A stretch of DNA of 6,654 nt. Source: Candidatus Liptonbacteria bacterium RIFOXYD1_FULL_36_11. Lineage in GTDB: Bacteria > Patescibacteriota > Minisyncoccia > UBA6257 > XYB1-36-10. This document shows positions 5,584 through 6,654 of the stretch, piece by piece (positions within the stretch are counted from its first letter, which is position 1; the number at the start of each line of letters is the position of its first letter). The stretch spans positions 8,362 to 15,015 of the forward strand of contig MHLG01000026.1 in NCBI GenBank assembly GCA_001821375.1, in the 5' to 3' direction. The position numbers were made by a program, and so were the translations under genes. Under the pieces are notes generated by a model, which was not told the DNA's origin, made no database searches, and was given only the letters and a program-made list of their open reading frames with translations.

Positions 5584-5859
5584 ATGCTTACTCCAAGAAA
5601 AAAAGCTAATGCTTTCAAAGATTTTAAAAAGCATGAAACCGATACCGGCTCTGCGGAAGTGCAAGCTGCTATTTTAACGAGGCAAATAGAAGAACTGCAA
5701 GCTCATCTCAAAACTCATAAAAAAGACAATCACTCCCGCCGCGGCCTTCTTAAAATGGTCTCAAAGAGAAAGAAATTTTTAAGCTACTTAGCAAAAAATG
5801 ATAAAAAGAGTTACGAGGAAGTGGTTAAAAAACTTGGCTTAAAGAACAAAGCAGAATAA
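5584..5859 (+). CDS. rpsO: 30S ribosomal protein uS15
   Basis: This 91-residue ribosomal protein S15 is a primary binder of the central domain of 16S rRNA. The family hallmarks are intact: the HETDTGSAEVQ segment (from His26) and the loop His-Lys-Lys-Asp-Asn-His-Ser-Arg-Arg-Gly-Leu, followed by the basic helix with SKRKKFLSYL. Length is close to the usual 88-90 residues. The start is the first ATG after a strong promoter and gives the expected N-terminus. The gene lies back to back with the recombinase and 19 nt ahead of the NYN-domain gene. It begins a block ending in pnp, the same rpsO-pnp association known from many bacteria but with one gene in between. Confidence 0.98.
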   Translation: MLTPRKKANAFKDFKKHETDTGSAEVQAAILTRQIEELQAHLKTHKKDNHSRRGLLKMVSKRKKFLSYLAKNDKKSYEEVVKKLGLKNKAE

Positions 5860-5878
5860 CTAGCTAAAAAAGCACACA

Positions 5879-6427
5879 ATGAATCGAATTGAATATAAAG
5901 ACCAAAGAGTAGGCATATTTATAGACATTCAAAACCTTTATCACTCGGCTAAAAATATCTATGCCAGCCGGGTAAATTATAAAGAACTTATTAAAAGTCT
6001 TGTCGGTAAAAGAAGTCTTGTTTGGGCTTTAGCTTACGTTGTTAAAAGCGACACTTCTTCTTTGGAATCTCACATTTCAAAAACCACCGGCAAAAGCGAA
6101 GCTTCTTTCTTTGATGCTTTGGAAAAATCCGGCATTCGGCTTCGTGTTAAAGACTTGCAAATTTTCGCCGGTGGCGCGAAAAAAGCTGACTGGGACGTCG
6201 GTCTCGCCGTTGACGCTATCCGTATGAGCACTAATTTAGACGTTATTGTTCTTGTTACCGGCGATGGAGATTTTATTCCTCTCGTTGAATATCTGAAATG
6301 GGGTATGGGTAAAGTTGTGGAAGTCGCCGGATTTTCTAAAAGTGCCTCTTCAAAAATAAAAGAAACTGCCGATTTTTTTATCAACATTGAAGAAATTCCC
6401 CGCGCCTTAACCTCTATTAAGGAGTAA
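5879..6427 (+). CDS. NYN-domain (PIN-like) putative ribonuclease, LabA/DUF88 family
   Basis: This 182-residue protein consists almost entirely of one NYN domain, the PIN-related fold found in metal-dependent ribonucleases. The expected acidic residues are present: Asp16 in the first strand (Ile-Asp-Ile-Gln-Asn), Asp104 and Asp106 in KADWDVGLAVDA, and Asp129 and Asp131 in TGDGDF, followed by a glycine-rich turn (WGMGKVVEVAGF). Family knowledge suggests Mg2+-dependent RNA cleavage. The substrate cannot be read from the sequence, and some LabA/DUF88 proteins have no shown nuclease activity. It lies 19 nt after rpsO and 26 nt before pnp on the same strand, so it is probably co-transcribed with an exoribonuclease, which supports an RNA-processing role. 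No ribosome-binding site precedes the ATG. Confidence 0.85.
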   Translation: MNRIEYKDQRVGIFIDIQNLYHSAKNIYASRVNYKELIKSLVGKRSLVWALAYVVKSDTSSLESHISKTTGKSEASFFDALEKSGIRLRVKDLQIFAGGAKKADWDVGLAVDAIRMSTNLDVIVLVTGDGDFIPLVEYLKWGMGKVVEVAGFSKSASSKIKETADFFINIEEIPRALTSIKE

Positions 6428-6453
6428 AAATTTTAAAAACTAACTTATTTTTT

Positions 6454-6654
6454 ATGGATCTTCAAAAGAAAATTTTTAAACATCAAATTGCCGGCCGCGA
6501 ATTATCCCTGGAAGTTTCCCGCTTGGCGAGTCAAGCCAATGCTTCGGTTTTGGTAAAATACGGTGAAACTATTGTACTTGCCACTGCTGTTATGGGTATG
6601 GAAAGACCGGTAAATTTTTTTCCTCTCGTTGTTGATTATGAAGAAAGATTTTAT
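6454..6654 (+). CDS. pnp: Polyribonucleotide nucleotidyltransferase (PNPase), N-terminal part
   Basis: These are the first 67 residues of PNPase, the phosphorolytic 3'-to-5' exoribonuclease that degrades RNA to nucleoside diphosphates. The fragment covers the start of the first RNase PH domain, with the typical order of a short basic lead (about 1-14, ending in AGR), the LASQANASVLVKYGET segment and Val-Leu-Ala-Thr-Ala, then the Phe-Phe-Pro-Leu-Val-Val-Asp-Tyr-Glu-Glu stretch. The gene runs off the right edge, so the catalytic second RNase PH domain and the KH and S1 domains are not visible. It follows the NYN gene by 26 nt and is third in the rpsO block. No ribosome-binding site precedes the ATG; a T-rich stretch does. 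Confidence 0.95.
   Translation, partial: MDLQKKIFKHQIAGRELSLEVSRLASQANASVLVKYGETIVLATAVMGMERPVNFFPLVVDYEERFY

Overview
The window looks like chromosomal DNA from a Candidate Phyla Radiation (Patescibacteria) bacterium, most likely of the Parcubacteria/Nomurabacteria type. This rests on strongly AT-rich sequence, very short intergenic spacers, no Shine-Dalgarno motifs ahead of the genes, and the protein style of the rpsO - NYN - pnp block. Lineage is inference, since no rRNA gene is present. One stop aligned between two homologues (TGA in a relic, TAG in the intact gene) argues against a genetic code that reads UGA as glycine.

Layout. Bases 1-106 hold the start of an unidentified leftward gene, followed by a spacer with a perfect 40-bp palindrome (158-197). 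Bases 237-371 hold a decayed 3' end of a tyrosine recombinase gene on the minus strand. From 367 to 4433 runs a rightward copper operon: a CsoR-type Cu(I) repressor, a CopA-type P1B-1 Cu+ ATPase, a membrane protein with an N-terminal heavy-metal (HMA) domain and a DsbD_2/TauE-SafE-like body, and a membrane-anchored cupredoxin-like protein with no histidine. An intact Xer-type tyrosine recombinase (4509-5471, minus strand) closes the copper segment. Beyond it is a housekeeping block read rightward: rpsO (uS15), a NYN/PIN-like putative ribonuclease, and the start of pnp (PNPase).

How the parts work together. The csoR promoter, an inverted-repeat CsoR operator and the csoR start codon are packed into 39 bp. 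Cu(I) binding to CsoR should release the whole operon. CopA would export Cu(I), and the HMA/membrane protein and the anchored cupredoxin-like protein would receive, hold or pass on copper at the outer face of the membrane.

Most notable structure. The last ~37 codons of the intact recombinase reappear as the relic exactly 4272 bp away, in the same orientation and without gaps, at roughly 70% identity by eye. The copper operon lies between the two copies. This resembles island integration into the 3' end of a gene with restoration of that end, or alternatively a tandem xer duplication split by the operon. Other observations are a run of predicted near-leaderless mRNAs (csoR, the recombinase, rpsO) and a 27-bp palindromic in-frame insertion with an 8-bp direct repeat in the copA linker.
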